Shown here: piece by piece, positions 10,112 to 19,728 of the stretch
Layout of the letters: every line of letters starts with the position of its first letter
Numbering within the stretch: position 1 is the stretch's first letter
NCBI GenBank assembly: GCA_937892955.1
Contig: CALBKH010000089.1
Span: 1 to 64,000, forward strand
Length of the DNA: 64,000 nucleotides
Origin: an uncultured Alphaproteobacteria bacterium
GTDB taxonomy: Bacteria; Pseudomonadota; Alphaproteobacteria; Rhizobiales; Ancalomicrobiaceae
Direction of reading: 5' to 3'
Position numbers and translations under genes: made by a program
The notes under the pieces: generated by a model
Database searches by the model: none
The model's input: the letters and a program-made list of their open reading frames with translations, nothing else
Told to the model about the DNA's origin: nothing

Positions 10112-11125
10112 TCAGGCGTTCGAAACGTCGACGAGCGCGGCGAGGCGCGCCCGGGCGCTGCCGTCGTCGATCGCGGTGGCGGCGCGGGCCACGCCCTCGG
10201 CGAGCGTCGCCACCTTGCCCGCGACCACCAGCGCCGCGCCGGCGTTCATCAGCACGATGTCGCGATAGGCCGAGGGCTCGCCCTCGAACACCGCCCGGAG
10301 CGCTGCGGCGTTGACGGCGGCGTCGCCACCCCTGAGCGCTTCGATCGGATGACGGGCGAGGCCGACGGATTCGGGATCGACGACGAAGGTGGCGATCTTG
10401 CCGTCCTTCAGTTCGGCGACATGGGTCTCACCGGTGACGGTGATCTCGTCGAGACCGTCGGAGCCGTGGACGATCCAGGCCGACGTGGTGCCGAGATTGG
10501 CGAGTACGCGGGCGATCGGCTCGACCCAGGCGCGGGCGAAGACGCCGGTCATCTGGCGCTTGACGCCGGCCGGATTGGAGAGCGGCCCGAGCAGGTTGAA
10601 GGCGGTGCGGGTGCCGAGTTCGACGCGCGCCGGGCCGACGTGTTTCATCGCGGCGTGGTGGGCGGGAGCGAACATGAAGCCGAGGCCGGCCTCGCGGATG
10701 CATTCGGCGATCTTGTCGGGGCCGATGTCGATCTTGACGCCGAGCGCAATCAGGACGTCGGCGGCGCCGGATTTCGAAGAAAGCGCCCGGTTGCCGTGCT
10801 TGGCCACCGGCACGCCGCAGGCGGCGGTGACGAAGGCGGCGGCGGTCGAGACGTTGTAGGAGCCGGAGCCGTCGCCGCCGGTGCCGACGATGTCGACGGC
10901 GTCGGAGGGCGCTTCGACCCGCAGCATCTTGTCGCGCATCACCTCGACGGCGCCGGTGATCTCGTCGATGGTCTCGCCGCGCACCCTGAGTGCCATCAGG
11001 AAGCCGCCGATCTGGGCCGGGGTGGCGGCGCCGGACATCATGATGTCGAAGGCGGTACGAGCTTCTTCGCGGGAGAGGGTCGCGCCCGTGGCGGCCTTGC
11101 CGATCAGCGCCTTGAGGTCGGTCAT
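10112..11125 (-). CDS. trpD: Anthranilate phosphoribosyltransferase
   Basis: Joins anthranilate to PRPP in tryptophan synthesis. The 337-residue protein has the PRPP-binding glycine loop [48 protein letters not shown] and [11 protein letters not shown], all diagnostic of TrpD. It is a stand-alone gene rather than a TrpGD fusion, placed 52 nt after trpG and 8 nt before trpC. Confidence 0.98.
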   Translation of the reverse strand: MTDLKALIGKAATGATLSREEARTAFDIMMSGAATPAQIGGFLMALRVRGETIDEITGAVEVMRDKMLRVEAPSDAVDIVGTGGDGSGSYNVSTAAAFVTAACGVPVAKHGNRALSSKSGAADVLIALGVKIDIGPDKIAECIREAGLGFMFAPAHHAAMKHVGPARVELGTRTAFNLLGPLSNPAGVKRQMTGVFARAWVEPIARVLANLGTTSAWIVHGSDGLDEITVTGETHVAELKDGKIATFVVDPESVGLARHPIEALRGGDAAVNAAALRAVFEGEPSAYRDIVLMNAGAALVVAGKVATLAEGVARAATAIDDGSARARLAALVDVSNA

Positions 11126-11177
11126 GGGGTACTCCGGGGACGGACGAAGGGGGCGCGAGGGCGCCGAGAGGAACGGG

Positions 11178-11783
11178 TCACGCCGCGGCGCGGTCGCGGC
11201 GGGTGTCGTTGAAGTCGCGGGCGATCTCGAGGAAGTTGCGGATGATGGCGTGGCCGTTCTCCGAGGCGATGCTCTCGGGATGGAACTGCACGCCGTGGAC
11301 CGGGTACTCGAGGTGCATCAGGCCCATGATCAGCCCGTCCTCGGAGGAGGCGACGGGTGAGAGGCAAGCCGGCAGCGTCTCGCGCTCGACGATCAGCGAG
11401 TGATAACGGGTGCCGGTGAATGCGTGGTTGAGGCCGCGGAAGACGCCACGACCGTCGTGGGTGATGGTCGAGGTCTTGCCGTGCATCAGGTGCGGCGCGC
11501 GGATCACCCGGCCGCCGTAGGCCTGGCCGATCGCCTGATGGCCGAGGCAGACGCCGAAGATCGGGATGTGGGCGCCGAGCCGCTCGATCGCCTCGACGCA
11601 GATGCCGGCCTCGGTCGGCGTGCAGGGGCCGGGGGAGAGGATGATCCCTTCCGGATCGAGCTTCGCCACCTCGTCGACGGTGATCTTGTCGTTGCGCACG
11701 ACCTTCATCACCGCGCCTTCCTCGCCGATGTAGTGGACGAGGTTGAAGGTGAAGCTGTCGTAATTGTCGACGACCAGGAACAT
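11178..11783 (-). CDS. trpG: Anthranilate synthase glutamine amidotransferase component
   Basis: Supplies ammonia from glutamine to TrpE for anthranilate formation. The 201-residue class I amidotransferase starts [16 protein letters not shown]. It has the nucleophile in [11 protein letters not shown] (Cys), the oxyanion region [13 protein letters not shown], and the His/Glu of [13 protein letters not shown]. The family start is at 11783; the frame runs on upstream across the hydrolase gene only as shadow. It is separated from trpE by a gene on the opposite strand, so trpGDC-moaC-moeA should have its own promoter in the 243-bp divergent gap 11784-12026. Confidence 0.97.
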   Translation of the reverse strand: MFLVVDNYDSFTFNLVHYIGEEGAVMKVVRNDKITVDEVAKLDPEGIILSPGPCTPTEAGICVEAIERLGAHIPIFGVCLGHQAIGQAYGGRVIRAPHLMHGKTSTITHDGRGVFRGLNHAFTGTRYHSLIVERETLPACLSPVASSEDGLIMGLMHLEYPVHGVQFHPESIASENGHAIIRNFLEIARDFNDTRRDRAAA

Positions 11784-12026
11784 CGCGCAGGCCTTCCGGT
11801 TTTCCGAGCCGACACAGATAGCCGGGGAGGGCGCGTTTGTCACGAGTCCCGCGGCCCCGCCGGTGGCGGACCGGGCCGCGCGCGGCGACGCGCCGCCGCG
11901 GGGCGACCTCGCCGGCGGCTGTGCCGCGTCTCGGCCGGGGCGGGAGGCCGCGAAAGTCGCGCCGCCCTCGGGTCGGACGTGATAGGATGGCGTTCTCCGG
12001 CTCGAGGCCGGAGGCGAGGAGAGTCG

Positions 12027-13289
12027 ATGGCCCCGTACCTTCCGATCCACCGATCGGACCTCACCGGCGGGACGCGGCTGGTGATCGACGCCACCACCGG
12101 CATCACCGATCTGGTCGAGGCGATGCACGAGCGCATCGCCCGGCTGCCGGGCTTTCCGGCGCCGTCGGTCGCGGGCCGCACCTCCGGTCTCACCGGCTTC
12201 GTCTACGAAACCGTGCGCCGCGTCACCCGGGCTGTCGGGGCGGGCATCGAGATCGGCCTCGACCTGATGGTGCCGGCCTTCGGGTCCGACGAGCCGTCGC
12301 CCGAGCGGGAGGCGGCGCTCGCGGCGCTCAACGGCGTCCTCGGCGATCATCTGATCGCGACCGGCAATCCGCTCGCCAAGCCCATGGCGCTGCGCCGCGA
12401 CGGTCGGCCGCTGCCGGCGGACGTGGAAGCCCTGGCGACGAGCCTGCCCGACGCCGCCGACGGCGTGCTGATCGCGATCCACGGCCTGTGCATGAACGAT
12501 CTGCAGTGGACCCGTGAGGGCCGCGACCGCGCCGCCGAACTCGGCCGTTCGCTCGGGCTCACGCCGCTCGGGCTCGACTATTCGAGCGGCCGCCACATCC
12601 ACGAGAACGGCCGCGATCTGGCGGATCTTCTGGAGGAACTGATCGATCGTTGGCCGCGACCGCTCCGCCGGATCGTCCTCGTCGGCCATTCGATGGGCGG
12701 GCTGGTGGCGCGGAGCGCCTTCCACCAGGGGGAGGCGGCCGGTCACCGCTGGCCGGCGCGGGTGAGCGATCTCGTCTTCCTCGGCACGCCGCATCACGGT
12801 GCACCGCTGGAGAAGGCCGGGCACTGGCTCGACGTCGTCCTCGGCGCCACCCCTTACGCCGCGCCCTTCGCCAAGCTCGGCCGGGCCCGCAGCGCCGGGA
12901 TCCGCGACCTGCGCCACGGGGCGCTGCTCGCCGAGGACGTGTCCGACGACGACGGCTCGCCCTTCGCCGACCGCCGCCGGCCGGTGCCGCTGCCGTCGAC
13001 GGCGCGCGCCTGGGCGATCGCCGGAGCGCTCGGCCAGCGGGAGGGCGATGCGACCGACCACATCCTCGGCGACGGCCTCGTCCGCGTCGACAGCGCCCTC
13101 GGTCGCCACCGCGATCCCGCCCGCACGCTCGCCTTCGCCGCCGATCACCGTCGGGTGATGCGCGGCGTCGGCCACGTCGAACTCATCTGGAGCGACGAGG
13201 TGTTCGATCAGTTGGCGAAATGGCTCGGGCCGGGGTCCACCGCTGCCGATCGGCCGGCAACGGGCCGCGAACCGGAGCGCTGCGGCTGA
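12027..13289 (+). CDS. Alpha/beta-hydrolase (lipase/esterase-like), unknown substrate
   Basis: Serine hydrolase of the alpha/beta fold, 420 residues. The nucleophile elbow is GHSMGGLVARS, with Ser at about residue 222. An oxyanion-type motif AIHGLCMNDLQW lies near residue 155, and LGTPHHGAP near 255 is typical of the lipase/PGAP1-like group. The C-terminus has GDGLVRVDSALG and a late His in GVGHVEL that could complete the triad. The first 140 residues, with ITDLVEAMHERIARLPG, are an extension not seen in simple esterases. No signal peptide is evident. The ATG at 12027 follows GAGGCGAGGAG. The gene runs against the tryptophan genes, between trpE and trpG, and its 3' end is 34 nt from that of trpE. 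Its role is not known from context. Confidence 0.85.
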   Translation: MAPYLPIHRSDLTGGTRLVIDATTGITDLVEAMHERIARLPGFPAPSVAGRTSGLTGFVYETVRRVTRAVGAGIEIGLDLMVPAFGSDEPSPEREAALAALNGVLGDHLIATGNPLAKPMALRRDGRPLPADVEALATSLPDAADGVLIAIHGLCMNDLQWTREGRDRAAELGRSLGLTPLGLDYSSGRHIHENGRDLADLLEELIDRWPRPLRRIVLVGHSMGGLVARSAFHQGEAAGHRWPARVSDLVFLGTPHHGAPLEKAGHWLDVVLGATPYAAPFAKLGRARSAGIRDLRHGALLAEDVSDDDGSPFADRRRPVPLPSTARAWAIAGALGQREGDATDHILGDGLVRVDSALGRHRDPARTLAFAADHRRVMRGVGHVELIWSDEVFDQLAKWLGPGSTAADRPATGREPERCG

Positions 13290-13323
13290 CGAACGAGGCG
13301 GCGGACACCGTCGCCCCGCCGCG

Positions 13324-14841
13324 TCACTGCCCGCGTTGGGCCGAATGGGCGAAGCGCACGGCCTCTTCGGCCGCGCGGAACAGGGCCTTGGCCTTGTTGA
13401 CGCATTCGGCCTGTTCGGAGGCCGGGACCGAGTCGGCGACGATGCCGGCGCCGGCCTGGGCGTAGATCTTGCCGTCCTTGACGATGGCGGTGCGGAGCGC
13501 GATGCAGGTGTCCATCGCGCCGTCGGCGGAGAAATAGCCGACGCAGCCGGCGTAGAGGCCGCGCTTCTCCTTCTCCAACTCGTCGATGATCTCCATGGCG
13601 CGCACCTTGGGGGCGCCGGAGACCGTGCCGGCCGGGAAGCCGGCGGCAAGCGCGTCGAGATTGTCGTGGGCCGGGTCGAGCTTGCCGACGACGTTGGAGA
13701 CGATGTGCATGACGTGGCTGTAGCGCTCGATGAAGAACTTGTCGGTGACCTTCACCGTGCCGATCGAGGCGACGCGACCGACGTCGTTGCGGCCGAGGTC
13801 GAGCAGCATCAGGTGCTCCGACAGTTCCTTCGGATCGGCGAGCAGGCTCGCCTCGAGCGCCTTGTCCTCGGCGGGGGTGGCGCCGCGCGGCCGGGTGCCG
13901 GCGATCGGGCGGATGGTGACCTCGCCGTCGCGGACGCGCACCAGGATCTCGGGGCTCGAGCCGACCACCGAGAAGTCGCCGAAGTCGAGATAGTAGAGGA
14001 ACGGCGCCGGGTTGACGCGGCGCAGCGCCCGATAGAGGGCGAAGGGCGGCAGCTTGAACGGCGCCTCGAAGCGCTGCGACAGCACCACCTGGAAGATGTC
14101 GCCGGCGCGGATGTACTCCTTCGAGCGCTCGACCATCGCCTCGTATTCGGCCGGCGTGGTGTTCGACACCATGGGCACGTCGAGCGACAGGTCGCCGATC
14201 TCGTAGGCGGTCTTGTCGATCGGCCGATCGAGGGCGTCGACCACCGCCGAGATGCGTTCGACGGCGCGGGCGTGGGCCTGGGCGGCCGAGACGCCGGCTT
14301 CCGGGCGCACCCGGGTCACCACCCAGATCTCGTCCTTGACCGCATCGAAGACGAGAACCGTGCGCGGCCGCACCAGGACGGCGTCGGGCAGGCCGAGGGC
14401 GTCGGGGTTCGGCTCGCCGATCTCCTCCATCTGGCGCACCATGTCGTAGCCGAGATAGCCGAACATGCCGGCCGACATCGGCGGCAGCCCCGGCGGCATC
14501 TCGAACTCGTTGGCGTGGACGAGGCCGCGCAGCACCTCGAGCGAACGCCCTTCGGTCGGCCGGAAGGCGGTGCGATCGACGGCGAAGCGATCGTTGATCT
14601 CGCCGGCCTCGCCACGGGCGCGGAACACCAGATCGGGATCGAAGGCGATCATCGAATAGCGACCGCGCACCGAGCCGCCCTCGACCGATTCGAGCAGGAT
14701 GCAGTGGTCGCGCCCGCTGGCGATCTTCATGTAGGCCGAGACCGGGGTCTCGAGATCGCCGACCAGCGTCGTCCACACCACCGTGGCGCGGCCCTGGTCG
14801 TAGAGAGGGGCGAAGGTCTCGACGTCGGGATCGATCCGCAT
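13324..14841 (-). CDS. trpE: Anthranilate synthase component I
   Basis: Converts chorismate and ammonia to anthranilate, the committed step of tryptophan synthesis, with TrpG. The 505-residue chorismate-binding enzyme has an N-terminal LLESVEGG (the LLES-type tryptophan feedback site), YRALRRVNPAPFLYYL, SSPEILVRV, RPIAGTRPRG, DLGRNDVGRVA and FPAGTVSGAPKVRA. It begins 5 nt after ppiD, so it is expressed from the ppiD promoter. No tryptophan-rich leader peptide was seen ahead of it. Confidence 0.97.
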   Translation of the reverse strand: MRIDPDVETFAPLYDQGRATVVWTTLVGDLETPVSAYMKIASGRDHCILLESVEGGSVRGRYSMIAFDPDLVFRARGEAGEINDRFAVDRTAFRPTEGRSLEVLRGLVHANEFEMPPGLPPMSAGMFGYLGYDMVRQMEEIGEPNPDALGLPDAVLVRPRTVLVFDAVKDEIWVVTRVRPEAGVSAAQAHARAVERISAVVDALDRPIDKTAYEIGDLSLDVPMVSNTTPAEYEAMVERSKEYIRAGDIFQVVLSQRFEAPFKLPPFALYRALRRVNPAPFLYYLDFGDFSVVGSSPEILVRVRDGEVTIRPIAGTRPRGATPAEDKALEASLLADPKELSEHLMLLDLGRNDVGRVASIGTVKVTDKFFIERYSHVMHIVSNVVGKLDPAHDNLDALAAGFPAGTVSGAPKVRAMEIIDELEKEKRGLYAGCVGYFSADGAMDTCIALRTAIVKDGKIYAQAGAGIVADSVPASEQAECVNKAKALFRAAEEAVRFAHSAQRGQ

Positions 14842-14846
14842 GGTCG

Positions 14847-16742
14847 TCAGTCCTTGGAGCGGCCGACGACGCGGGCGACGTTCGATTGGTGGGTGTAGAC
14901 GCCGAGATCCTTCTGGACGCGCGCCAGCCAGCTCTCGAGCAACGTGTTCTGCAGGCTGCCCGTGGTCCGTTCGGCGATGGCTCTGGTTTCGTCGGTCTCG
15001 CCGAAGAAGGCGAGCGCCGTCACCGAGGCAACCTGGAGGACGATGCGCGCGTCGCCGTTGCCGGCGACCGAGGCGACATGGCCCTCCGGGCCTTCGAAGG
15101 CGGCGGCGACGGCGGCCGGTGACAGGTCCTCCGGGCGATCGTCGCGCTTGAACTCGGCCGTGGTCTTCACCTCGAAGCCGGCATCCTTGGCGACGGTGGC
15201 GAAGTCCTCGCCCTTCTTCAGCTTCTCGACCATGGCGTTCGCCGTGTCACCGAGCCGCTTGCGGATCTCCTCGGCCTTCCAGGCGGTGAGCACGCGCTCC
15301 TCGACCTCGGCGAGCGGCAGGTCGTGGGCCGGGTCGACGGCGGTCACCGAGTACCAGACGAAGCCCTTGCCGCCGAGATCGAGCGTCTCGTTCTCGACGC
15401 CGACGTCGCTCTCGTAGACCGCGCCGATCAGCTTGGCGGCGTCGGGGATGGCGGAGAAGGTCGTGCCGTCGGGCAGTGCGCCGGTCTTGGCCATCTTCTC
15501 GATGACGATCGGCTTCATGGCGAAGCGCTCGGCGATCTCGCGCAGCTTGGCACCGCCGGCGATCGCGTCCTCGATCTGGTCGTGACGGGCGAGGATGTCG
15601 GTCTCGGCGCGACGCTTGGCGATCTCGAGCTTCAACTCGTCGGCGACCTCGGCATAGGGCTTCTCGGTGCCCGGGGTGACCTCGGTGAGCTTGACGACGA
15701 CGTTGCGGAAACGGCCCTGCACGACGCCCGAGACGTCGCCGACCTTGGCCAGCGCGAAGGCGGCATCGGCGATCTTGGGATCGAGGTAGTTCGCCTTGGC
15801 GAGGAGGCCGAGGTCGAGGTCCTCGGGCTTGGCGCCGCGCTCGGCGACGAGATCGGCGAAGCTCTTGCCGCCGGCGAGCGCATCGGCGGCGGCCTTGGCG
15901 GCGGCCGCGTCGTCGAAGGCGAGCTGTTGGACGCGCCGCTTCTCCGGGGTGGTGTAGCGGGTCTTCTGGCGGGTGTATTCGGCCTTGGCGTCGTCGTCGG
16001 TGACGTCGGAGGCCTTGGCCATCGAGGCGGTGTCGAGCAGCAGCGCGTCGAAGGACCGGGTCTCGGGCGCCCGGAAGGCGGCCTTGCGAGCCTCGAAGAA
16101 GGTGGCGAGGTCGGCGTCGGAGGGCGGGGCGATCTCGCCGAGGGTCTCGGACGACAGGGTGACCATGCGTACCGAGCGCTGTTCGTTGCGGAAGCGATCG
16201 ACCGCCTCGAGCAGCACCTTCGGCGTGGTCATGCCGCCGGACACGCCCTCCAGCACCTGACCGCGCAGGAGGTCGGCGCGGCGCTTGACCACGTACATGT
16301 CTTCGCTCCAGCCGTTGGAGCGCAGCAGATCGACGAAGCGGTTGCGGTCGAAGGCGCCGGTCGGCCCCTTGAAACTCGGATCCTGGGTGATGTCGTCGGC
16401 GATCTCCTTGTCGGAGATGCCGAGCCTGAGGTCGCGCGCCGCCTCGGAGATGGTCGCCTCGGTCACCACCTTGTCGATGATCTGGCGGGTGACGCCCAGT
16501 TTCGTCGCCTCGTCCTTGTTGAGCGGACGCTTCAGACGCAGCGACAACTGATGCAGTTCGCGCTGGAAGGTCTGATCGAATTCGCCGACGCCGATCTCGG
16601 TCGAGCCGACACGGAAGGCGACGTTCGAACCGAAACCGCGGAACACGTCGGCGATGCCCCAGATGCCGAAGCTGACGATCAGCACGGCGAGAAGGAGCTT
16701 CGAGATCCAGGTGGAGGCGCCGCGGCGCAGAACGTCGAGCAT
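14847..16742 (-). CDS. ppiD: PpiD/SurA-like periplasmic peptidyl-prolyl isomerase chaperone
   Basis: Membrane-anchored periplasmic folding factor, 631 residues. A single N-terminal membrane span, about residues 14-34 ([20 protein letters not shown]), is followed by a SurA-N-like helical domain (about 40-170). A parvulin-type PPIase region lies around 250-360 ([15 protein letters not shown]...[14 protein letters not shown]), with a second degenerate copy towards the C-terminus. The family is diverse and catalytic activity is uncertain in alphaproteobacterial members. It heads the ppiD-trpE pair, a frequent order in Hyphomicrobiales, and has a good sigma-70-like promoter upstream. Confidence 0.9.
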   Translation of the reverse strand: MLDVLRRGASTWISKLLLAVLIVSFGIWGIADVFRGFGSNVAFRVGSTEIGVGEFDQTFQRELHQLSLRLKRPLNKDEATKLGVTRQIIDKVVTEATISEAARDLRLGISDKEIADDITQDPSFKGPTGAFDRNRFVDLLRSNGWSEDMYVVKRRADLLRGQVLEGVSGGMTTPKVLLEAVDRFRNEQRSVRMVTLSSETLGEIAPPSDADLATFFEARKAAFRAPETRSFDALLLDTASMAKASDVTDDDAKAEYTRQKTRYTTPEKRRVQQLAFDDAAAAKAAADALAGGKSFADLVAERGAKPEDLDLGLLAKANYLDPKIADAAFALAKVGDVSGVVQGRFRNVVVKLTEVTPGTEKPYAEVADELKLEIAKRRAETDILARHDQIEDAIAGGAKLREIAERFAMKPIVIEKMAKTGALPDGTTFSAIPDAAKLIGAVYESDVGVENETLDLGGKGFVWYSVTAVDPAHDLPLAEVEERVLTAWKAEEIRKRLGDTANAMVEKLKKGEDFATVAKDAGFEVKTTAEFKRDDRPEDLSPAAVAAAFEGPEGHVASVAGNGDARIVLQVASVTALAFFGETDETRAIAERTTGSLQNTLLESWLARVQKDLGVYTHQSNVARVVGRSKD

Positions 16743-16806
16743 GGAGAGCGGGACCGAACGGTACGAGTTTCATCGACCGGAGCGACCCCCGGCGCGGGCG
16801 GCGCGG

Positions 16807-16835
16807 ATCATAGAAACGCACCGCGACCGAAGCAA
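16807..16835 (-). promoter_or_regulatory. ppiD-trpE promoter
   Basis: On the minus strand TTGCTT (16835-16830) and TATGAT (16812-16807) are separated by exactly 17 bp, about 65 bp upstream of the ppiD start. Both hexamers are good sigma-70 matches, and this is the clearest promoter in the gap. Confidence 0.55.
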
Positions 16836-17030
16836 GGCGGCATCGCCCCGATCGAGCCCCGGAAAACGGCGGGTGTCCGGCGCCCTCGATCTCGGATCGG
16901 TCGGTGAGCTCCACCGGGGCGGAAGGGGAGGTCATGGCGCGACGACCACCGGTGACACCGAGCGAGGCGGTCATCGCGCCGGCGCGGGCGCACGAAGTCG
17001 GCGCCGGAGGGGGCGCGGCAGAGCGCGCCG

Positions 17031-17059
17031 TTGCCGGTTGCCGTCATGGGATGCTACCG
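17031..17059 (+). promoter_or_regulatory. Possible tpiA promoter
   Basis: TTGCCG (17031-17036) and CTACCG (17054-17059) are 17 bp apart, about 95 bp before the tpiA start. The -10 is poor, so this is only a candidate. Confidence 0.28.
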
Positions 17060-17154
17060 ATCGCCGCGAAGCCGCGTGTGTCCGACACGCCGTCCGAGCG
17101 CCGGAGCGTCCATCGCGCCGGAGCGAACCGAACAGACGATCGAGGAGACAACCG

Positions 17155-17895
17155 ATGAAGCCGCTCGTCGCCGGAAACTGGAAGATGAACGGGGTCACCG
17201 CCTCGACCGGTGAACTCCACGCCATGATCGCCGGCCATCGCGCCGATAGCCAGTCGGTGGTCGAACTGATGATCTGCCCGCCGGCGACCCTCGTCGCGCT
17301 CTTCGCCGCCCAGTCCGGCCCGATCGCCATCGGCGGTCAGGACTGCCACGCCAAGGTGTCGGGCGCCCACACCGGCGACATCGCCGCCGAGCAGTTGAAG
17401 GACGTCGGCGCTTCCGCCGTCATAGTCGGCCACTCGGAGCGCCGCACCGACCACGGCGAGACCGACGCGATCGTCAAGGCCAAGGCCGAGGCCGCCAAGC
17501 GCGCCGGCCTCGTCGCCATCGTCTGCGTCGGCGAGACCGAGGCCGAGCGCAAGGGCGGCACGACGCTCGACGTCGTCGGCCGTCAGGTGCGCGGCTCGCT
17601 GCCCGAGGGCATGACCGGCGCGACCCTGGTCGTCGCCTACGAGCCGGTCTGGGCGATCGGCACCGGCCTCGTCCCGACGGTGGCCGACGTCGCCGAAGTC
17701 CACGGCTTCATTCGCGACGAGTTGGTGAAGCTCTACGGCGCCGAGGGCGAGAAGGTCCGCATCCTCTACGGCGGCTCGGTGAAGCCGTCGAACGCCAAGG
17801 AGCTGCTGTCGGTTCCGAACGTGAACGGCGCCCTCGTCGGCGGCGCCTCGCTCAAGGCGGTCGACTTCCTGGCCATCGCCGCCGCCTATCTGTGA
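17155..17895 (+). CDS. tpiA: Triosephosphate isomerase
   Basis: Interconverts dihydroxyacetone phosphate and glyceraldehyde 3-phosphate in glycolysis and gluconeogenesis. The 246-residue TIM barrel has GNWKMNG (catalytic Lys), VGHSERR (catalytic His), [12 protein letters not shown] (catalytic Glu and flexible loop) and [11 protein letters not shown] (phosphate binding). The ATG at 17155 follows GAGGAGACAACCG; the long upstream frame is not part of the protein. It ends in a strong hairpin shared with the convergent phzF-like gene. Confidence 0.98.
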   Translation: MKPLVAGNWKMNGVTASTGELHAMIAGHRADSQSVVELMICPPATLVALFAAQSGPIAIGGQDCHAKVSGAHTGDIAAEQLKDVGASAVIVGHSERRTDHGETDAIVKAKAEAAKRAGLVAIVCVGETEAERKGGTTLDVVGRQVRGSLPEGMTGATLVVAYEPVWAIGTGLVPTVADVAEVHGFIRDELVKLYGAEGEKVRILYGGSVKPSNAKELLSVPNVNGALVGGASLKAVDFLAIAAAYL

Positions 17896-17919
17896 ACCGG
17901 ACCATCCGGTGGCTCTTCG

Positions 17920-17949
17920 AACGGCGGCATCGGTGACGGTGCCGCCGTT
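17920..17949. terminator. Bidirectional terminator between tpiA and phzF-like gene
   Basis: AACGGCGGCA (17920-17929) pairs perfectly with TGCCGCCGTT (17940-17949) across a 10-nt loop. It lies 24 nt past the tpiA stop and 6 nt past the stop of the convergent gene. Confidence 0.7.
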
Positions 17950-17955
17950 TCCCGT

Positions 17956-18780
17956 TCAGATGTCGCGTGCCGTTCCCGAGACGCGGATGCCGGCGCCCGG
18001 CACCGCGTCGAACTCCGCCCGCAGTCGGCAGGGGTGACCCATGTCGTCGCCCTGGCGGATGTCGATCGCCCCGGCCGCGTGCCCGAGGTCGCGCAGGTAG
18101 CCGGCGAAGGCCGCCGCCGCGGCACCGGTCGCCGGATCCTCGACGAGGCCGCCGGCGGCGAAGGCGTTGCGGACGTCGAAGACGCGGTCGTCCGCCCGGC
18201 GGACGAGGAGGATGGTGATCCACCCCTCGCGCCGCATCAGGCGCGCCCCGGCCTCGACATCGTAGGCCATGGCGGCGAGGGTCTCGCGGCGGTCGACGGT
18301 GAGGACGGCGTGGTCCGATCCGCCGTGGATCCGGGCCGGCGGGATCGTCGCATCGAGATCGGCCGCGCTCCACCCGAACAGGGTGAGGAGGTCGGCGAGA
18401 ATTCCGGGCTCGAGCGGTCGGCTGCGCGTCGGTGGCGAGATCAGCGTCGCCTCGAAGAGGTCGCCGCTCCGTCCGCCGGTCACGGTGATCTCGGTCGCGG
18501 CGAGCTCCAGGCGGAAGGTGCCCGGACCGAAGCGGCGGGCGAGCGCGGCGCCGAGGGCGATCGTCGCGTGACCGCAGAACGGCACCTCCGTCTCCGGCGC
18601 GAAGTACCGCACCGTCCAGGCCGCGCCGTGCCGAGCGGCGAAGGCGGTCTCGGCATAGCCGACCTCGGCGGCGATGCGCTGCATCTCGGCCGCCGGCGGC
18701 AATGCGTCGCCGATCCACACCCCGGCGGGATTGCCGCCGTGCGATCCGGCGGAGAAGGACGCGATTCTCTCGACACTCAT
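17956..18780 (-). CDS. PhzF-family isomerase/epimerase-like protein
   Basis: A 274-residue protein of the PhzF/diaminopimelate-epimerase fold. Diagnostic segments are FSAGSHGGNPAGVWIGD, AEVGYAETAFA (the catalytic Glu region of PhzF), TEVPFCGHATIALG and GLVEDPATGAAAAAFAGYL. Substrates of stand-alone PhzF-like proteins are mostly unknown, and no phenazine genes are present, so a phenazine role is not implied. The start at 18780 follows GAGGAGTTGCCG. The longer upstream frame is shadow. It is on the same strand as the doxX-like gene, 163 nt away with hairpins between, so it is likely a separate transcript. Confidence 0.85.
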   Translation of the reverse strand: MSVERIASFSAGSHGGNPAGVWIGDALPPAAEMQRIAAEVGYAETAFAARHGAAWTVRYFAPETEVPFCGHATIALGAALARRFGPGTFRLELAATEITVTGGRSGDLFEATLISPPTRSRPLEPGILADLLTLFGWSAADLDATIPPARIHGGSDHAVLTVDRRETLAAMAYDVEAGARLMRREGWITILLVRRADDRVFDVRNAFAAGGLVEDPATGAAAAAFAGYLRDLGHAAGAIDIRQGDDMGHPCRLRAEFDAVPGAGIRVSGTARDI

Positions 18781-18860
18781 CGGCAACTCCTCATGAAGAC
18801 CACCGAAATGCCATCGCGTCGGCTCGCCGGATAGAACGAAATCGGCATGCCGTTGCTCGA

Positions 18861-18878
18861 CGCCGCCTTTCGGCGGCG
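18861..18878 (-). terminator. Second hairpin after the doxX-like gene
   Basis: CGCCGCC (18861-18867), a TTTC loop and GGCGGCG (18872-18878) form a compact 7-bp GC stem. No T-run follows. It shares the decamer GCCGCCTTTC with the neighbouring hairpin. Confidence 0.35.
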
Positions 18879-18885
18879 CTGAACG

Positions 18886-18921
18886 TGTGAAAGGCGGACC
18901 GAGACCGAGCCGCCTTTCACA
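18886..18921 (-). terminator. Strong hairpin after the doxX-like gene
   Basis: TGTGAAAGGCGG (18886-18897) pairs perfectly over 12 bp with CCGCCTTTCACA (18910-18921), 22 nt past the doxX stop. It lacks a T-tract but is the strongest stem in the doxX-phzF gap. Confidence 0.5.
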
Positions 18922-18943
18922 TCCGTGTCGGGGAGGGAACCGC

Positions 18944-19387
18944 TCAGGCGCCGCGCTTGGCGTCGAGGGTCCAGGCGCCGCCGCCGGCGAAGACCAGGTA
19001 GAGGAAGACGAAGGAGAACTGGATGGCGCTGTCGCCGCCGTTGAGGATCGGGAAGAAGCTCTTCGGCGCATGGGCCATGAAATAGGCGACCGCCATGAAG
19101 CCGGAGAGCACGAAGGCCGTCGGACGGACGAAGAGGCCGAGGATCAGCAGGATGCCGCCGACGATCTCCAGTGCGCCGGCGAGGCCGTAGATCGAGAAGA
19201 TCGGCATGCCGTCGAACATGGCGACGTGCGGGAAGGCGAAGAACTTGGCGGTGCCGTGCATCAGGAAGACGACCGCGGTGACGATCCGAAGAACCGCCAG
19301 GACCTTGGGGGACTGGGCGTCGAGAGTGGCGGTGAGGCCGCCGCGGCGGGCGGAAGCGACGGACGAGGTGGCGTCGGCGATGGACAT
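18944..19387 (-). CDS. DoxX-family membrane protein
   Basis: A 147-residue inner-membrane protein with four predicted spans: VLAVLRIVTAVVFLMHGTAK, the IYGLAGALEIVGGILLILGLF region, TAFVLSGFMAVAYFMA and QFSFVFLYLVFAGGGAW. RIVTAVVFLMHGTAKF and GALEIVGGILL are the DoxX signature segments. DoxX-like proteins are often linked to redox or sulfur stress, but the role here is unknown. The start at 19387 fits the family and removes an unrelated upstream extension. Confidence 0.85.
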   Translation of the reverse strand: MSIADATSSVASARRGGLTATLDAQSPKVLAVLRIVTAVVFLMHGTAKFFAFPHVAMFDGMPIFSIYGLAGALEIVGGILLILGLFVRPTAFVLSGFMAVAYFMAHAPKSFFPILNGGDSAIQFSFVFLYLVFAGGGAWTLDAKRGA

Positions 19388-19728
19388 GGGGATACTCCGA
19401 TCTCGGTCTTGCGGGGGAGGGCGCTTTCCTCGCGCCCTTTCGATGAGATCGACCATGTCGGATGCGAACGCTTCGCAGAAGCCGTCTCCGTGGCGACGCT
19501 TCGTTGAGCAATAGGAAACAATCACGGGATCGTGTCCGGCGAATCATCATGATCATCGAACGATCCCGGTCGACGCCGGGTATGTTCTCGATCCACTGGC
19601 GTGGGCTCGACGGATGTTGTAAACAGCCGCCAATCCGAACGGGCCTCGGTCCGTTCCTCCTCAAGACGTGAACGGCGCCGGACCTCGGCCGACGCCGTGT
19701 ACGTTCGTTCCGAGACCGGTTGGGATCG
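19388..19728. other. 341-bp divergent gap between doxX-like gene and secG
   Basis: No gene is supported. The stretch is A/T-richer than its surroundings. It contains CAAT-N6-CAAT at about 19508-19521 and a palindromic ATCATGAT near 19547, either of which could be regulatory. No convincing -35/-10 pair was found. Confidence 0.45.

Larger units (their letters stand above)
16743..17154. other. 412-bp divergent gap between ppiD and tpiA
   Basis: No gene is supported. It holds the predicted ppiD promoter (16807-16835) and a weaker tpiA candidate (17031-17059). The middle, 16850-17030, is GC-rich with short open frames lacking ribosome sites, and nothing further is recognised in it. Confidence 0.6.

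Noticed and set aside
11784..13649. Long minus-strand extension of trpG through the hydrolase gene
   Set aside because: The TrpG family start is clear at 11783; the upstream frame is antisense shadow of the hydrolase coding sequence.
14842..14846. Trp attenuator or leader peptide before trpE
   Set aside because: Only 5 nt separate ppiD and trpE, and no Trp-rich leader was seen upstream of trpG either.
17956..18780. Phenazine biosynthesis role for the PhzF-like gene
   Set aside because: No other phz genes are nearby, and PhzF-fold proteins are widespread with unknown substrates.
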